Assembly: GCA_014656175.1 (NCBI GenBank)
Contig: BNBX01000002.1
Span: forward strand, 500,776 to 564,775
Length of the DNA stretch: 64,000 nt
Direction of reading: 5' to 3'
DNA from: Streptomyces werraensis
GTDB taxonomy: Bacteria > Actinomycetota > Actinomycetes > Streptomycetales > Streptomycetaceae
A program made the translations under genes and the position numbers. Below, piece after piece: positions 8,637 through 17,074 of this stretch. Position 1 is the stretch's first letter. Each line of letters begins with the position of its first letter. The notes beneath the pieces are model-generated. The model was not told where the DNA came from and did no database searches. It saw nothing but the letters and a program-made list of their open reading frames with translations.

Positions 8637-11555
8637 TCAGGGGTCTCCGATCAGGCTGCGGGCGGATCGGACGATGCGGAACGGCCGCTGGAGAGCCATG
8701 TTGGCCACCTCGGCGGCGTTCCACCGTCCGCCGGACACCGGAGTGGGCGTGCCGGCCGAGGGGAGGACCCGGCCGTCGATCTCCGCGAAGCCGCGACCGC
8801 CGTCCACGTCGCCCCAGTTCAGGTCGCTCCAGGGAGGCCGCGGCTGCGCCTCGTGGGTCTCCTCGTCGGCCTGCTGGGCCGTCGCTGTCTCCGCGGTGTC
8901 GAAGCCGAACCGCACCCGGTGCGCGTTCTCGGCCAGGACGAACCACCAGTCGTGCACGGTGGCCTCGGGCAGCTCGAAGGCGTATGCGGCCGTCTGCTCG
9001 TCGAGATTGAGGATCATGACGGGACGCTGCCAGCTCTCCTCGGCGAGACCGGGCTGGTGCCGGGCCTCCGGCGGCAGCGCTGCGACGGTCATGTCGGGGT
9101 AGCGGCGGACCAGCGGCCCTCGGATCAGCAGGACGTCGAGACCGCCCGCGCCGGCCGCGAGGTGGGACCCCAAGGCGCCGTCCGGTGTCCAGGTGTGGAG
9201 GGGAGGGACGTCGGACACCCCGTCGGTCCGGGGCCAGAACTGGGTGAACGGGGTGCCTCTGAGGTCGGTGGGATACTCCCGCCAGCGCAGCTCCCGGTTG
9301 ATCTCGTCGTTGGCGCCCACCATGAAGGCGGCGATGAACTCCGGGTTGGCCTTGAGCAGAACGGCGCGGTTGTCCGGGATCAGGGCGGAGCCGGGCAGGA
9401 ACCAGTCCGGCAGCCGTTCCTTGAGGGCGAGGGCGAGCGGGGCGGGGAACGACGGGCACATCATGACGGGGTCGGTGGGGGCAGGGGTCTCGGCGGCGAG
9501 GAATCCGGGCTCCGGTGAGGCTTGGTGCGCCAGCCGTGCCGCCAGCAGCGGACCGGGTTCCAGGGCCGTCGTCAGCCGTGCGCCCAGCGCGCTCTGGTCG
9601 ACGGGCACCCCGAGTTCGAGAAGGTGACTGCCCGGGTCGTCCGACATCGAGTCCGAGGCCAGCACATGGTGCAGCACGGGTACATTGACAGCGGGGCCGG
9701 CGGACATGGCGCCGAAACGCTCGGCGAGTTCGCCGACCAGGGGGGCGACGGTGGTGGCGGTGAACGCGCGATCCAGGGACAGCAGGCGCAGCGCCGGCAT
9801 GGTCCCGTCCGTGCCTTCGGCCGCCAGTGCGTCCTCGGGTGTCTCGCCGACCATTCGCCGGACCGGGTCCGCGACGGCCGAGGTCAGTGCCTGCGCCTGG
9901 TCCGGGAAGCCGTTCGCCTCGGCGGAGACGGCCATCGCGGACAAGACCCGCAGGACGGTCCCGGCTCGGTGGGAGTCGTCGGAACGCAGCGCGGATCCCA
10001 CCCGGGCGGCCAGTTCATCGCTGTCCTCTTCGGCGAGCGGCGCTGTGGCCTGCGGGGCGGTGACGACCGGTGCGGGCATGGGCGGAATCAGTTCGCCGCC
10101 GAGCGCACGCGCCACGTAGGAGGCCGGCCGTACTCCGGTGCGGCGGGAGATCGGCCCGCGGGAGCGCAGCACCAACCGGTGCAGGGCGGGATCGGCCAGG
10201 GCGGTCGGGGCGGGGCTCACGGCGATCTCGGTCCGCAGCGGCAGACCGCTGTCGGTCATGACGCGGTCGTTGACGGGCCCGGCGAGCCTCAGCAGCTCGG
10301 CCGGGTCCAGCGTGCCGATGTCGCGGCGGTGCACGGAGGAGGCCACCTCGGTGCAGAACGCCGTGCGCGCCCGGAGCCGGTTGGCCTCCCGGACGGGTCC
10401 CACCTGCTCCCAGGCGCGGGCCATGAGGAACTCCTGGTTCTCGCGGACCCACTCGGCTCCGAGCGCGGCCGGAATCCTGCGTTCGGGCCACAGGTTGAGG
10501 TCGGCCGGCCAGCCCGTCTCCCCGGCGTCGATCTCCCGCCGCACCAGATGGTGCCCGCCGTAGAACGGCAGGGTGACGTCGTCCTCGGCGCCGCGGCTGA
10601 TCTGGTCGGCGACGCGGGTCATGAAGTCCTCGACCGCCGCCGCGTCGACGGTGTCGTCGGGCGGGTCGTGCAGGGAGAGCACTCCTTGGACCACGATCGT
10701 CTGCCGTGCGCGCGTGCCGTCCGAGGTGCGCAGTGGTTCACCGTTGCGCCATGGTTCGGTGATGTCGACGGACACGCCGCCCAGGGCCGCGATCTCGTCC
10801 TTCTTCAGCGGGACGACGGCGCTCGCGAGCTGTTCGAAGTCCCCTGCTTCGCCGGTGGTGAACTCCCAGTGGTGATACACGGGCAGCCGTACGACGCCGC
10901 CGCCGACCTGCCAGGCGTCGCCGAGCGCGTCGACCTGCTGGTCTCCGTCGGTCAGCCCCGCCACGCGTCCGCCTTCGAACGCCGGTACCAGGCAGGCCAG
11001 GTACGGGGTGGACTGCTCGAGTCTTCTCGGGCAGAGCAGCCGGGAGGTGAGCGGACCGGCGCGGCCCGCGGGCCGTTGGACGTGCGCCCATGCCCAGGAG
11101 GAGGCCGGATCCGGCAACCGGGCCGGGGCGACGTCGACGACCGGCAGGGGCCGGCCCGGCTGCGGCTGATGGTCGGCGCGCTCGAGGACGACGAGGGCCA
11201 GCCAGGGGCGCAGCCGTCCCTGGTCGGCGCGGGCCGGTGTGAACAGCCAGGGCAATTCGGGCAGGTCGAACTCGATGCAGGCGAGGTAGTTCGGTTCGAC
11301 GTCGACACTGCCCGGGGTCGGCTCCATGCGCAGGATGTGGCGCGGGTCGATGCCGACGACTCCTTCCGGCCCGAGCATCTGCAGGCCCGCCCCGGGCGGA
11401 TCCGTCTTGGGCGGGTCCATGGTGACCTTCCGGCCGCCCGGCCCGACGAGGGTCAGTTCGGGGCTGAGCGTCGGCCGGAGGTGGGGCATCGTGGTCGAGA
11501 CCGCGGCGCCGATGGAGCTCTGCATGTGGGGGGCGAACTGGAGATCCTCCGTCAT
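8637..11555 (-). CDS. Large conserved protein of unknown function (972 aa)
   Basis: The start is the ATG at 11555, which shares one base with the TGA of the DUF6603 gene (TGATG); the frame stays open far upstream, but that part is a shadow. Recognisable conserved-looking blocks are YLACIEFDLPELPWLFTPA and LRPWLALVVLE near residues 90-125, ENQEFLMARAWEQVG in the middle, and GANDEINRELRWREYPTD followed by RGTPFTQFWP toward the C-terminus. These recur in large unannotated bacterial proteins. There is no signal peptide, membrane span or known catalytic motif. Tight coupling to both neighbours implies stoichiometric co-production. Function is unknown. Confidence 0.85.
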   Translation of the reverse strand: MTEDLQFAPHMQSSIGAAVSTTMPHLRPTLSPELTLVGPGGRKVTMDPPKTDPPGAGLQMLGPEGVVGIDPRHILRMEPTPGSVDVEPNYLACIEFDLPELPWLFTPARADQGRLRPWLALVVLERADHQPQPGRPLPVVDVAPARLPDPASSWAWAHVQRPAGRAGPLTSRLLCPRRLEQSTPYLACLVPAFEGGRVAGLTDGDQQVDALGDAWQVGGGVVRLPVYHHWEFTTGEAGDFEQLASAVVPLKKDEIAALGGVSVDITEPWRNGEPLRTSDGTRARQTIVVQGVLSLHDPPDDTVDAAAVEDFMTRVADQISRGAEDDVTLPFYGGHHLVRREIDAGETGWPADLNLWPERRIPAALGAEWVRENQEFLMARAWEQVGPVREANRLRARTAFCTEVASSVHRRDIGTLDPAELLRLAGPVNDRVMTDSGLPLRTEIAVSPAPTALADPALHRLVLRSRGPISRRTGVRPASYVARALGGELIPPMPAPVVTAPQATAPLAEEDSDELAARVGSALRSDDSHRAGTVLRVLSAMAVSAEANGFPDQAQALTSAVADPVRRMVGETPEDALAAEGTDGTMPALRLLSLDRAFTATTVAPLVGELAERFGAMSAGPAVNVPVLHHVLASDSMSDDPGSHLLELGVPVDQSALGARLTTALEPGPLLAARLAHQASPEPGFLAAETPAPTDPVMMCPSFPAPLALALKERLPDWFLPGSALIPDNRAVLLKANPEFIAAFMVGANDEINRELRWREYPTDLRGTPFTQFWPRTDGVSDVPPLHTWTPDGALGSHLAAGAGGLDVLLIRGPLVRRYPDMTVAALPPEARHQPGLAEESWQRPVMILNLDEQTAAYAFELPEATVHDWWFVLAENAHRVRFGFDTAETATAQQADEETHEAQPRPPWSDLNWGDVDGGRGFAEIDGRVLPSAGTPTPVSGGRWNAAEVANMALQRPFRIVRSARSLIGDP

Positions 11556-13519
11556 CAGCCCTGCACCTCCCAACTCTCCACTGCCTTCAGGTCCCGGTGG
11601 CCGGCCAGCCGCAGCCGCAGCTCGGCGGCGGCCGGGGCGCCGCCCGCCGCCGACCCGGGGTCGACGCCCGTGTCCTCGGGGGCGACCTCGGTCATCGACC
11701 AGGTCGACATGACGGCCATGGCGGGCCGCTCGGTGATCGTCATCGGCTGCTGCGCCGGCTGCCACCAGTGCGGGCTGCGCACGGAGGGAGCCAGGGCCAC
11801 GAGCTCGGCATCCACCAGGTCGAGCACCCGGGCGGCTCGCCGCATGACCTTCAGGTGCCCTCCGTCGATGACGCGGGTCTCCCATTCGACCGTCGCGGTG
11901 ATGAACGCGCTGTCGTCCGGCGCGCCGGTGTCCGTGACGAAGGCGACGCCCGAGCGGAAGTCCTCGAATGCGGGACTGCCCAGCTGCTGGTCCTCGGTCA
12001 TGCCCAGGAAGAGACCGGGCGCGAAGGAGTCGAAGGTGGCGGCACGGCTGGCATCGTCCTCGCCCAGCTTGGCGACGGCGACGTCCCAGCGCTGGGCGGG
12101 CTCGACCGGGGTACGGCCGAAGCGCTGCACGTCCACGCCGAACGGCAGGACGCGCTGCCGGGCCACGAGCCTGCCGTGCGGGTGGACGCGTCCGCCGGCG
12201 GCCAGCAGCCGGTTCGCGGCAGGTGACAGCCGGACCGGGGTGCGGTCGTCCCCGGGTGGCAGCACGGTCCAGGCGCTCTGCTGCCGGAACGCCGTGCGCA
12301 GCTCTTCCTCCAGGTCGGGTGGCGCGGTCGGCAGCGGCGGCGGGCGGCTTCCCCACGTCTCGTCGAAGTCGAACGATGCCTCGAAGAGGAAGAGGTCGAT
12401 GCTGCCGCGGCCCACCGCGTGCCAGGGAGCGGGGCCTTCGAGGGTCAGGGAGAACGCGATGCCCAGCAGGGTCTCGCCGAGGACCCGCACGGCGAGGGAG
12501 CCCCGCATGGCCGCCGTGAATCTCAGGGCGGGCTCGAAATACACGAGCACATCGAGGCCGAACTGGCCGCGCAGGCCGCAGCCCGCGATCTCGGCGACCA
12601 GGGAGAGCTGCGCGCCGAACTGCACGGTATTGCTGGTGATCGCGAAGTAGGCCTCGCAGCGCAGCTGTATCCACGGCACCGGCGCGAGGTTCATGCTCAG
12701 TCGGTGCAGCGGCGGCACGCCCCGGGGGATGGTGAACGCCGGGTGGAAACCTCCCGCGCTGAGCACGAAGGTCGCGTCGGGGCCTCCTCGGCTCAGCACC
12801 AGGACGTCTCCGTTGAGCGGGATGCCCGCCATGTGCGACCCGTTGAGGCTCGCCATGAGGAAGGCGCTCGGTTCCGCGCTGTCGTACTGGCCGGCGAACG
12901 TGGCGTTGAGCTCGATCAGAGGTACGGCCGGGTCCGGTACGGCCACTCTGAGCACCCCGAGCACGGAGAGCCGTACAGGGTCGGGCAGTTCGGCGACCAC
13001 GGCAGCAGACAGGGAGATCATCCGCCCGCCCCACGAGATCTTGAACATCGGCCCGACCACGAGCCGGCCCGGTGTGGCGGGGAAGAGCGCCGGCAGCCGG
13101 GGCAGGACCCGCAGCGCCGCCCGGGCGGGGTCCGGCGGGAACAGCAGCTCATCGGCAGTGCCGTCGGCGATGGAGCCGATCAGGGCTTCACGGTCGACCC
13201 GCCGGTTGACGCCGACGATCCCGCCGACGCCGCTGAGGGCGAAGCCGAAGCCGACCTGGAGGCCCGGTTCGGGGAAGGAGGCACCGAGCAGCACGAGGAA
13301 CGAGGGGCTGCCCTCCCCCTTGAGCCTGGCCTCCCCGAACGCGGTCGCCGTGACGGCGGGCAGGGAGGCGCTGAGGACTCCGGACAGCTGGCTGAAGTCG
13401 GGGCTCCGCATGAGCCGCCCGCGCAGCCGCACCGGTGGCAGCGGCGCGTCGATGTCCACGGTTTCGGGAACCTGACCGGCGGCGAACCGCTCCAGGTCGA
13501 GTCCTGGGATGGCACCCAT
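11555..13519 (-). CDS. DUF6603 domain protein (654 aa)
   Basis: The sequence matches what I know of DUF6603: GVGGIVGVNRRVDREAL, then DELLFPPDPARAALRVLP, PGRLVVGPMFKISWG, LSAGGFHPAFTIPRGVPPL, and SNTVQFGAQLSLVAEIAG, followed by a glycine- and beta-rich region with PAPWHAVGRGSI. The alternating hydrophobic pattern over residues 60-420 suggests an extended beta structure. The C-terminal ~230 residues are a separate region. The start is the ATG at 13519 (MGAIPGLDLERF); its ribosome site is weak (AGGTGA close to the start). No signal peptide is visible. The family has no known function; the coupled downstream 972-residue gene is its likely partner. Confidence 0.87.
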   Translation of the reverse strand: MGAIPGLDLERFAAGQVPETVDIDAPLPPVRLRGRLMRSPDFSQLSGVLSASLPAVTATAFGEARLKGEGSPSFLVLLGASFPEPGLQVGFGFALSGVGGIVGVNRRVDREALIGSIADGTADELLFPPDPARAALRVLPRLPALFPATPGRLVVGPMFKISWGGRMISLSAAVVAELPDPVRLSVLGVLRVAVPDPAVPLIELNATFAGQYDSAEPSAFLMASLNGSHMAGIPLNGDVLVLSRGGPDATFVLSAGGFHPAFTIPRGVPPLHRLSMNLAPVPWIQLRCEAYFAITSNTVQFGAQLSLVAEIAGCGLRGQFGLDVLVYFEPALRFTAAMRGSLAVRVLGETLLGIAFSLTLEGPAPWHAVGRGSIDLFLFEASFDFDETWGSRPPPLPTAPPDLEEELRTAFRQQSAWTVLPPGDDRTPVRLSPAANRLLAAGGRVHPHGRLVARQRVLPFGVDVQRFGRTPVEPAQRWDVAVAKLGEDDASRAATFDSFAPGLFLGMTEDQQLGSPAFEDFRSGVAFVTDTGAPDDSAFITATVEWETRVIDGGHLKVMRRAARVLDLVDAELVALAPSVRSPHWWQPAQQPMTITERPAMAVMSTWSMTEVAPEDTGVDPGSAAGGAPAAAELRLRLAGHRDLKAVESWEVQG

Positions 13520-13536
13520 GTCACCTGTCGCCGCCC

Positions 13537-14076
13537 TCAGTCGATCGGGGTGCTGCGGTGGGCCACGGCACCCTCGGTGGGTGACCAGCTGATGTGTCCA
13601 TGCTGGAAGCGGTTGGAGCGGCTGCTGCCCGTGCCGATCTCGTCGGTGGTGGGGTAGCGCAGGAAGCTGTTCTCCCAGCCGATCCCGGCCCACGCGTCGC
13701 GGATGGCGCCGTGCACCTCGTGGGCGCCGGTCTGCGGCGTCCAGTAGATCGAGCCGCCCTCGAAGTGGTTGAAGCGCCCGACGCCGTCCGGGCAGCCCAG
13801 CTCGTCGGTCACCGGGTAGCCGAGGAAGCCGCTGGATCCACCGACCTGGGCGTACTTGAGCCGGATGTCGCCGTGCACCTCGTGGGCACCTGTCGCCGGG
13901 GACCAGTAGATCGAGCCGTTGGTGTAGTCGCGTGAGGTGCCGCGCCGGTCGGGGTTCGGTCCCTCATGGCTTCCGGCACCCGCGTCGAACGGCGGGCCGA
14001 TCCACTGGACGGTGTTCCATTTGTCGTCGATGGCGGTCACTGCGGCCTCCCGTATGGCCTGACGTGCTGAACTCAC
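13537..14076 (-). CDS. LGFP-repeat protein (179 aa)
   Basis: About three LGFP-type repeats can be seen: [16 protein letters not shown] (54-69) with FLGYPVTDE, then [16 protein letters not shown] (108-123) with FLRYPTTDE, and a last partial copy [10 protein letters not shown] (161-170). LGFP repeats are known in actinobacterial envelope proteins, where they are thought to anchor or bind cell-wall material. Here there is no signal peptide, so export would have to be by another route. The GTG start at 14076 follows directly on the TGA of the M23 gene. It probably supplies a wall-binding function to the operon; this is inference from the family and neighbours. Confidence 0.82.
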   Translation of the reverse strand: MSSARQAIREAAVTAIDDKWNTVQWIGPPFDAGAGSHEGPNPDRRGTSRDYTNGSIYWSPATGAHEVHGDIRLKYAQVGGSSGFLGYPVTDELGCPDGVGRFNHFEGGSIYWTPQTGAHEVHGAIRDAWAGIGWENSFLRYPTTDEIGTGSSRSNRFQHGHISWSPTEGAVAHRSTPID

Positions 14077-14766
14077 TCACCAGGTGGGCTTCGCCACTTT
14101 GCCGTAGGCCCATGTGGAGCCCTTCGACATCTCGAAGTGCAGGTGCGGCCCGGTGGAGTTGCCCGTGTTGCCGACCTTGCCGATCTGCTGGCCGGCGGTG
14201 ACTTTCTGCCCCTGTCTCACATCTCGCCGGGAGAGGTGGCAGTAGGTGTAGACGTGGCCGTTGTCGGCCTTCAGGCCGATCCACTGGCCGTACGCGCCGC
14301 CGTCGCCGTTGGACCAGGCGATCGAGCCGCCGCGCACGGCGACGACGGGAGCGCCGGTGGGAGCGGCGAAATCCTGGCCGGTGTGCCGGCCGACGCCGTC
14401 CGGTTTCCAGGCGTACGGGCCGCGTGCGAAGAAGTCGAAGGTGACCTTGCGCCCGGGCACGGGCGACGGCACACGTCCCTTGCCGGCGCTTCCGCCCTTG
14501 GCGGGTGCGGCGGCCTTCTTGCAGTCGACGGCGAAGCCTGCGTGCCGGCCCAGTGCGGTCAGCGAGGTGCAGCCGGGGACTCCGTCGGCGTCCGTGCCCG
14601 TGAATCCCTGGGCGAGCTGCTCCTGCCTGTAGGCGTCCGTCGTCTGCTGCCCGAAGAAGCCGGTGGCTCCGTCGGGGATCCTGTGCCCCCGGGCGATCAG
14701 CGCCTTCTGCACGGTGCGCACGTCCTCGTTCCTCGCTCCGAACCGGACGTTGGACAAAGCAACCAT
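14077..14766 (-). CDS. Peptidoglycan-binding M23 (LytM-type) endopeptidase
   Basis: A 229-residue protein. Residues 1-82 are a peptidoglycan-binding-type module (VRTVQKALIARGH, GATGFFGQQTTDAYR, VPGCTSLTALGRH). An Ala/Gly/Lys linker follows, then a complete M23 domain with HTGQD (zinc ligands H128 and D132), YCHLS (H177) and GPHLHFE (H208, H210). Expected activity is zinc-dependent cleavage of peptide cross-links in peptidoglycan. The ATG at 14766 has AGGAG 7 nt upstream. The binding module is nearly identical in DNA to that of the next upstream gene. No signal peptide is present, unlike most secreted M23 enzymes, which suggests lysin-like or cargo-like delivery (inference). Confidence 0.9.
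   Translation of the reverse strand: MVALSNVRFGARNEDVRTVQKALIARGHRIPDGATGFFGQQTTDAYRQEQLAQGFTGTDADGVPGCTSLTALGRHAGFAVDCKKAAAPAKGGSAGKGRVPSPVPGRKVTFDFFARGPYAWKPDGVGRHTGQDFAAPTGAPVVAVRGGSIAWSNGDGGAYGQWIGLKADNGHVYTYCHLSRRDVRQGQKVTAGQQIGKVGNTGNSTGPHLHFEMSKGSTWAYGKVAKPTW
14553..14766. repeat. Direct repeat copy A (peptidoglycan-binding module)
   Basis: 214 bp that align without gaps to 15276-15489, differing at only a few positions by eye (clustered around the codons for residues 45 and 51-54). The match begins exactly at the start codon of each gene and fades near codon 72. Sequence upstream of the two ATGs differs. Confidence 0.85.
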
Positions 14767-14775
14767 GGCAGGCTC

Positions 14776-15489
14776 CTAGTATCCGCGGGCCGACCGGTGG
14801 GGGTCCGCCTGCTGCACTTTGGCGGCGAAGTTCGAACCGGACCGGTTCACCTTGTAGCGGTCGCGTACGTAGTTGATCGTGGCGCACATGTCCGCGACCA
14901 CGTCGTAGGGCGTGGTGGCCGTTCCGGCCTGGTGGTAGGTGGCGAACGTGGAAGGAATGCACTGCGTGGCGCCACGAGAGCAGTTCTGCGGATGGCCGTC
15001 GGGCGCCTTCGGGCCGCGCGCGTTGACGTCTGTGAGGTTGACGCGGAACCCAGGGTGGTTGTGCACGGATTCGCGCCGGGTGATGGTGACCAGTGCGGGG
15101 ACGCCGAACTTCGCGTCCATGCCGGTCAGTTCGCAGGCCTTCGTGGCATAGCGCCGCATGGCCTCCTCGCCGGAGTCGTCGTCGGGGTCGTCGTAGGTGA
15201 CCTGACTGAGGCTGAGCGGGCCGCCGTGTGGGGCGGCGCCCGTGCAGTCGACGGGGAATCCGGCGAGGCGGCCGAGTGCGGTCAGCGAGGTGCAGCCGGG
15301 GACTCCGTCGGCGTCCGTGCCCGTGAATCTCTGGAGGAGCTGCTCCTGCCTGTAGGCGTCCTTCGTCTGCTGCCCGAAGAAGCCGGTGGCTCCGTCGGGG
15401 ATCCTGTGCCCCCGGGCGATCAGCGCCTTCTGCACGGTGCGCACGTCCTCGTTCCTCGCTCCGAACCGGACGTTGGACAAAGCAACCAT
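14776..15489 (-). CDS. Peptidoglycan-binding protein with lytic transglycosylase-like domain
   Basis: A 237-residue protein. Residues 1-82 repeat the binding module of the M23 neighbour with few changes. Residues 105-235 resemble an SLT/phage-type transglycosylase: LVTITRRES (E140 the likely catalytic residue), TDVNARGPKAPDGHPQ, GATQCIPSTFATYH, and a helical end with INYVRDRYK. The expected role is cleavage of the peptidoglycan glycan strand. It has no signal peptide. The gap to the M23 gene is 9 nt. The pairing of one glycan-strand and one peptide-bond enzyme on the same binding module looks like a matched set. Catalytic assignment is moderate because the motif order is phage-like rather than canonical. 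Confidence 0.82.
   Translation of the reverse strand: MVALSNVRFGARNEDVRTVQKALIARGHRIPDGATGFFGQQTKDAYRQEQLLQRFTGTDADGVPGCTSLTALGRLAGFPVDCTGAAPHGGPLSLSQVTYDDPDDDSGEEAMRRYATKACELTGMDAKFGVPALVTITRRESVHNHPGFRVNLTDVNARGPKAPDGHPQNCSRGATQCIPSTFATYHQAGTATTPYDVVADMCATINYVRDRYKVNRSGSNFAAKVQQADPHRSARGY
15276..15489. repeat. Direct repeat copy B (peptidoglycan-binding module)
   Basis: The partner of 14553-14766, in the same orientation 723 bp away. Near-identity including third codon positions indicates recent duplication or gene conversion of the module rather than old paralogy. Confidence 0.85.
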
Positions 15490-15508
15490 GAAGGCCGGCC
15501 TCCTTTCG

Positions 15509-17059
15509 TCAGTGCCAGGGCGTGACGGTGAGCCGGATCCGGGCGTCCGGGCCGAGGATCGGTGCGGCGGTGCCGGGCAGTTCGACGTGGTTGACCCAGA
15601 CTCCGGGCTCCGGGTTCTCGTCGGTGCGGGCGGTGCCGTCGGGGAGGTAGTCCCGGATGGCCCCGGGGATGTCCGAGTTCCAGACGGCCGAGAGGGCGGG
15701 CGCGGAGGAGGCGCCGCCGGTGGCGACGTCGACCACGAGAGTGTCGTCGAAGTCGGCTGTCTGCTCGAGGTGGCTGCCGAAACTGAGCAGCCCGTTGCGT
15801 TCGCGCAGCGACAGGATCCGCAGGTGCAGGGCGTAGCGCATGGTGCCCGTGTCGCCGGGACGGGGCAGGTCGCTGCTCAGGAAGGTGTCGACCAGCGGTA
15901 CGCATGCGTCAGTGTCCGTGGCGGCTCCGTGAGGGCCCTCGGTCGTGACGTTCCGTGTGTCGTCCCGCAATTGGATCGGGCACCACTGTGCGGTGGTCCG
16001 CTCGTGCATCACGATCTGCATGCCGCGCACGGACAGTCCGACCTCGGCCTGCCAGGCGGTGTCCTCCCGGTCCGGCAGCCGGTGGCTCACGAGCGCGGCC
16101 TCCACCTCGCGGTCGCCGAACAGGAAGCGGCGCAGGTTCTGGTAGCCCTCCTCGGAGTTGACGAGTCCGTAGCGTCCGCTGTGGCTGCGGTGCACATAGG
16201 CCCGGTGCGCGCCCGGGACGTAGGCGTTGTCGATCTGCACCAGGCCGTCGCTGCGCGGCCCCACCACGGCGGCGGACAGGCCGTGCGCCACGTCATAGTC
16301 GGCCGGGTTGGTGCCCACGAGGCAGAAGACCCGTTCGCGGGGGAAGGCGAACGGCCAGTCGGACGGCATCTCCCGGGGTGCCCAGCCGGGAGGCGGGCCG
16401 TCCGGGTCGGTGAGGGATTTGGGCGTCAGGTACTCGTACATCCGCTCGGGACCGAAGATCTGTGCGCCGTTGACACCGATGGCGTCGCGGAGTTGTTCCA
16501 GCATGCCCAGGCCGAAGTCGAAGGTGATCCCACCGTGCGGTGTGCCGTAGGTGAAGAGCTTCCCGACGCATGCGGCGGGGTCGCGGCCGAGGTCCGGCAG
16601 GACCTTCTGGATCAGGCAACGGCACACCAGGCCGCCCATGGAGTGCGCGACGAGATGCACACGTGACGCCCCTGACTTCTCCCTGACCGTGTCGATCAGC
16701 GTGAGCAGGTCCTCAGCGGCCGTCTCGATGCGGAACTCCTGTGGCCGGGCCGACCAGGTGCTCGCGGAGACGTCGTAGAAACGGTGTATCCAGATGCTGT
16801 TGGGCGGAACAGCGGAGTGGGAGTCGAGATAGACCGCCTGGCTCCCGTCCATGAGGATCTCGTAGCCCTCGTCCAGGTGCAGACGCAGCAGTGGGCTCTC
16901 GAACTGGTAGAAGTCCGGTTCGTTGTCGAGTCCGATGCGAATGTGCGTGGACCCCTCGTTGAATCCGTAGAAGGGGTCCGTCACGACCTGGTTGATCCCG
17001 GACGTGTCGCCGGCGAATCCTCGGACGTAGATGAGGGGGAGTTTCTGGGGCTCGGACAT
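15509..17059 (-). CDS. Lipase-like alpha/beta-hydrolase (516 aa)
   Basis: The N-terminal two thirds is an alpha/beta-hydrolase of the esterase/lipase (PGAP1-like) type: the oxyanion-side strand LPLIYVRGFAG (7-17), the nucleophile elbow VAHSMGGLV (S140), and FTYGTPHGG near 170. Residues from about 300 onward are a beta-rich extension with no family I recognise, perhaps a targeting or binding domain. The expected activity is ester hydrolysis of lipids or phospholipids. No signal peptide is present (it starts MSEPQKLPLIYV). The gaps to its neighbours are 15 and 19 nt. In this context, among wall hydrolases, a membrane-lipid target is plausible but unproven. Confidence 0.83.
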   Translation of the reverse strand: MSEPQKLPLIYVRGFAGDTSGINQVVTDPFYGFNEGSTHIRIGLDNEPDFYQFESPLLRLHLDEGYEILMDGSQAVYLDSHSAVPPNSIWIHRFYDVSASTWSARPQEFRIETAAEDLLTLIDTVREKSGASRVHLVAHSMGGLVCRCLIQKVLPDLGRDPAACVGKLFTYGTPHGGITFDFGLGMLEQLRDAIGVNGAQIFGPERMYEYLTPKSLTDPDGPPPGWAPREMPSDWPFAFPRERVFCLVGTNPADYDVAHGLSAAVVGPRSDGLVQIDNAYVPGAHRAYVHRSHSGRYGLVNSEEGYQNLRRFLFGDREVEAALVSHRLPDREDTAWQAEVGLSVRGMQIVMHERTTAQWCPIQLRDDTRNVTTEGPHGAATDTDACVPLVDTFLSSDLPRPGDTGTMRYALHLRILSLRERNGLLSFGSHLEQTADFDDTLVVDVATGGASSAPALSAVWNSDIPGAIRDYLPDGTARTDENPEPGVWVNHVELPGTAAPILGPDARIRLTVTPWH

Positions 17060-17074
17060 ACGGTACTCACCCGT

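Noticed and set aside
11555..13034. Minus-strand frame continuous with the 972 aa protein, giving a 1465-residue ORF
   Set aside because: The upper part is an arginine/proline-rich shadow of the DUF6603 gene in another frame; the DUF6603 frame has family motifs and the coupled ATG at 11555 is the sensible start.
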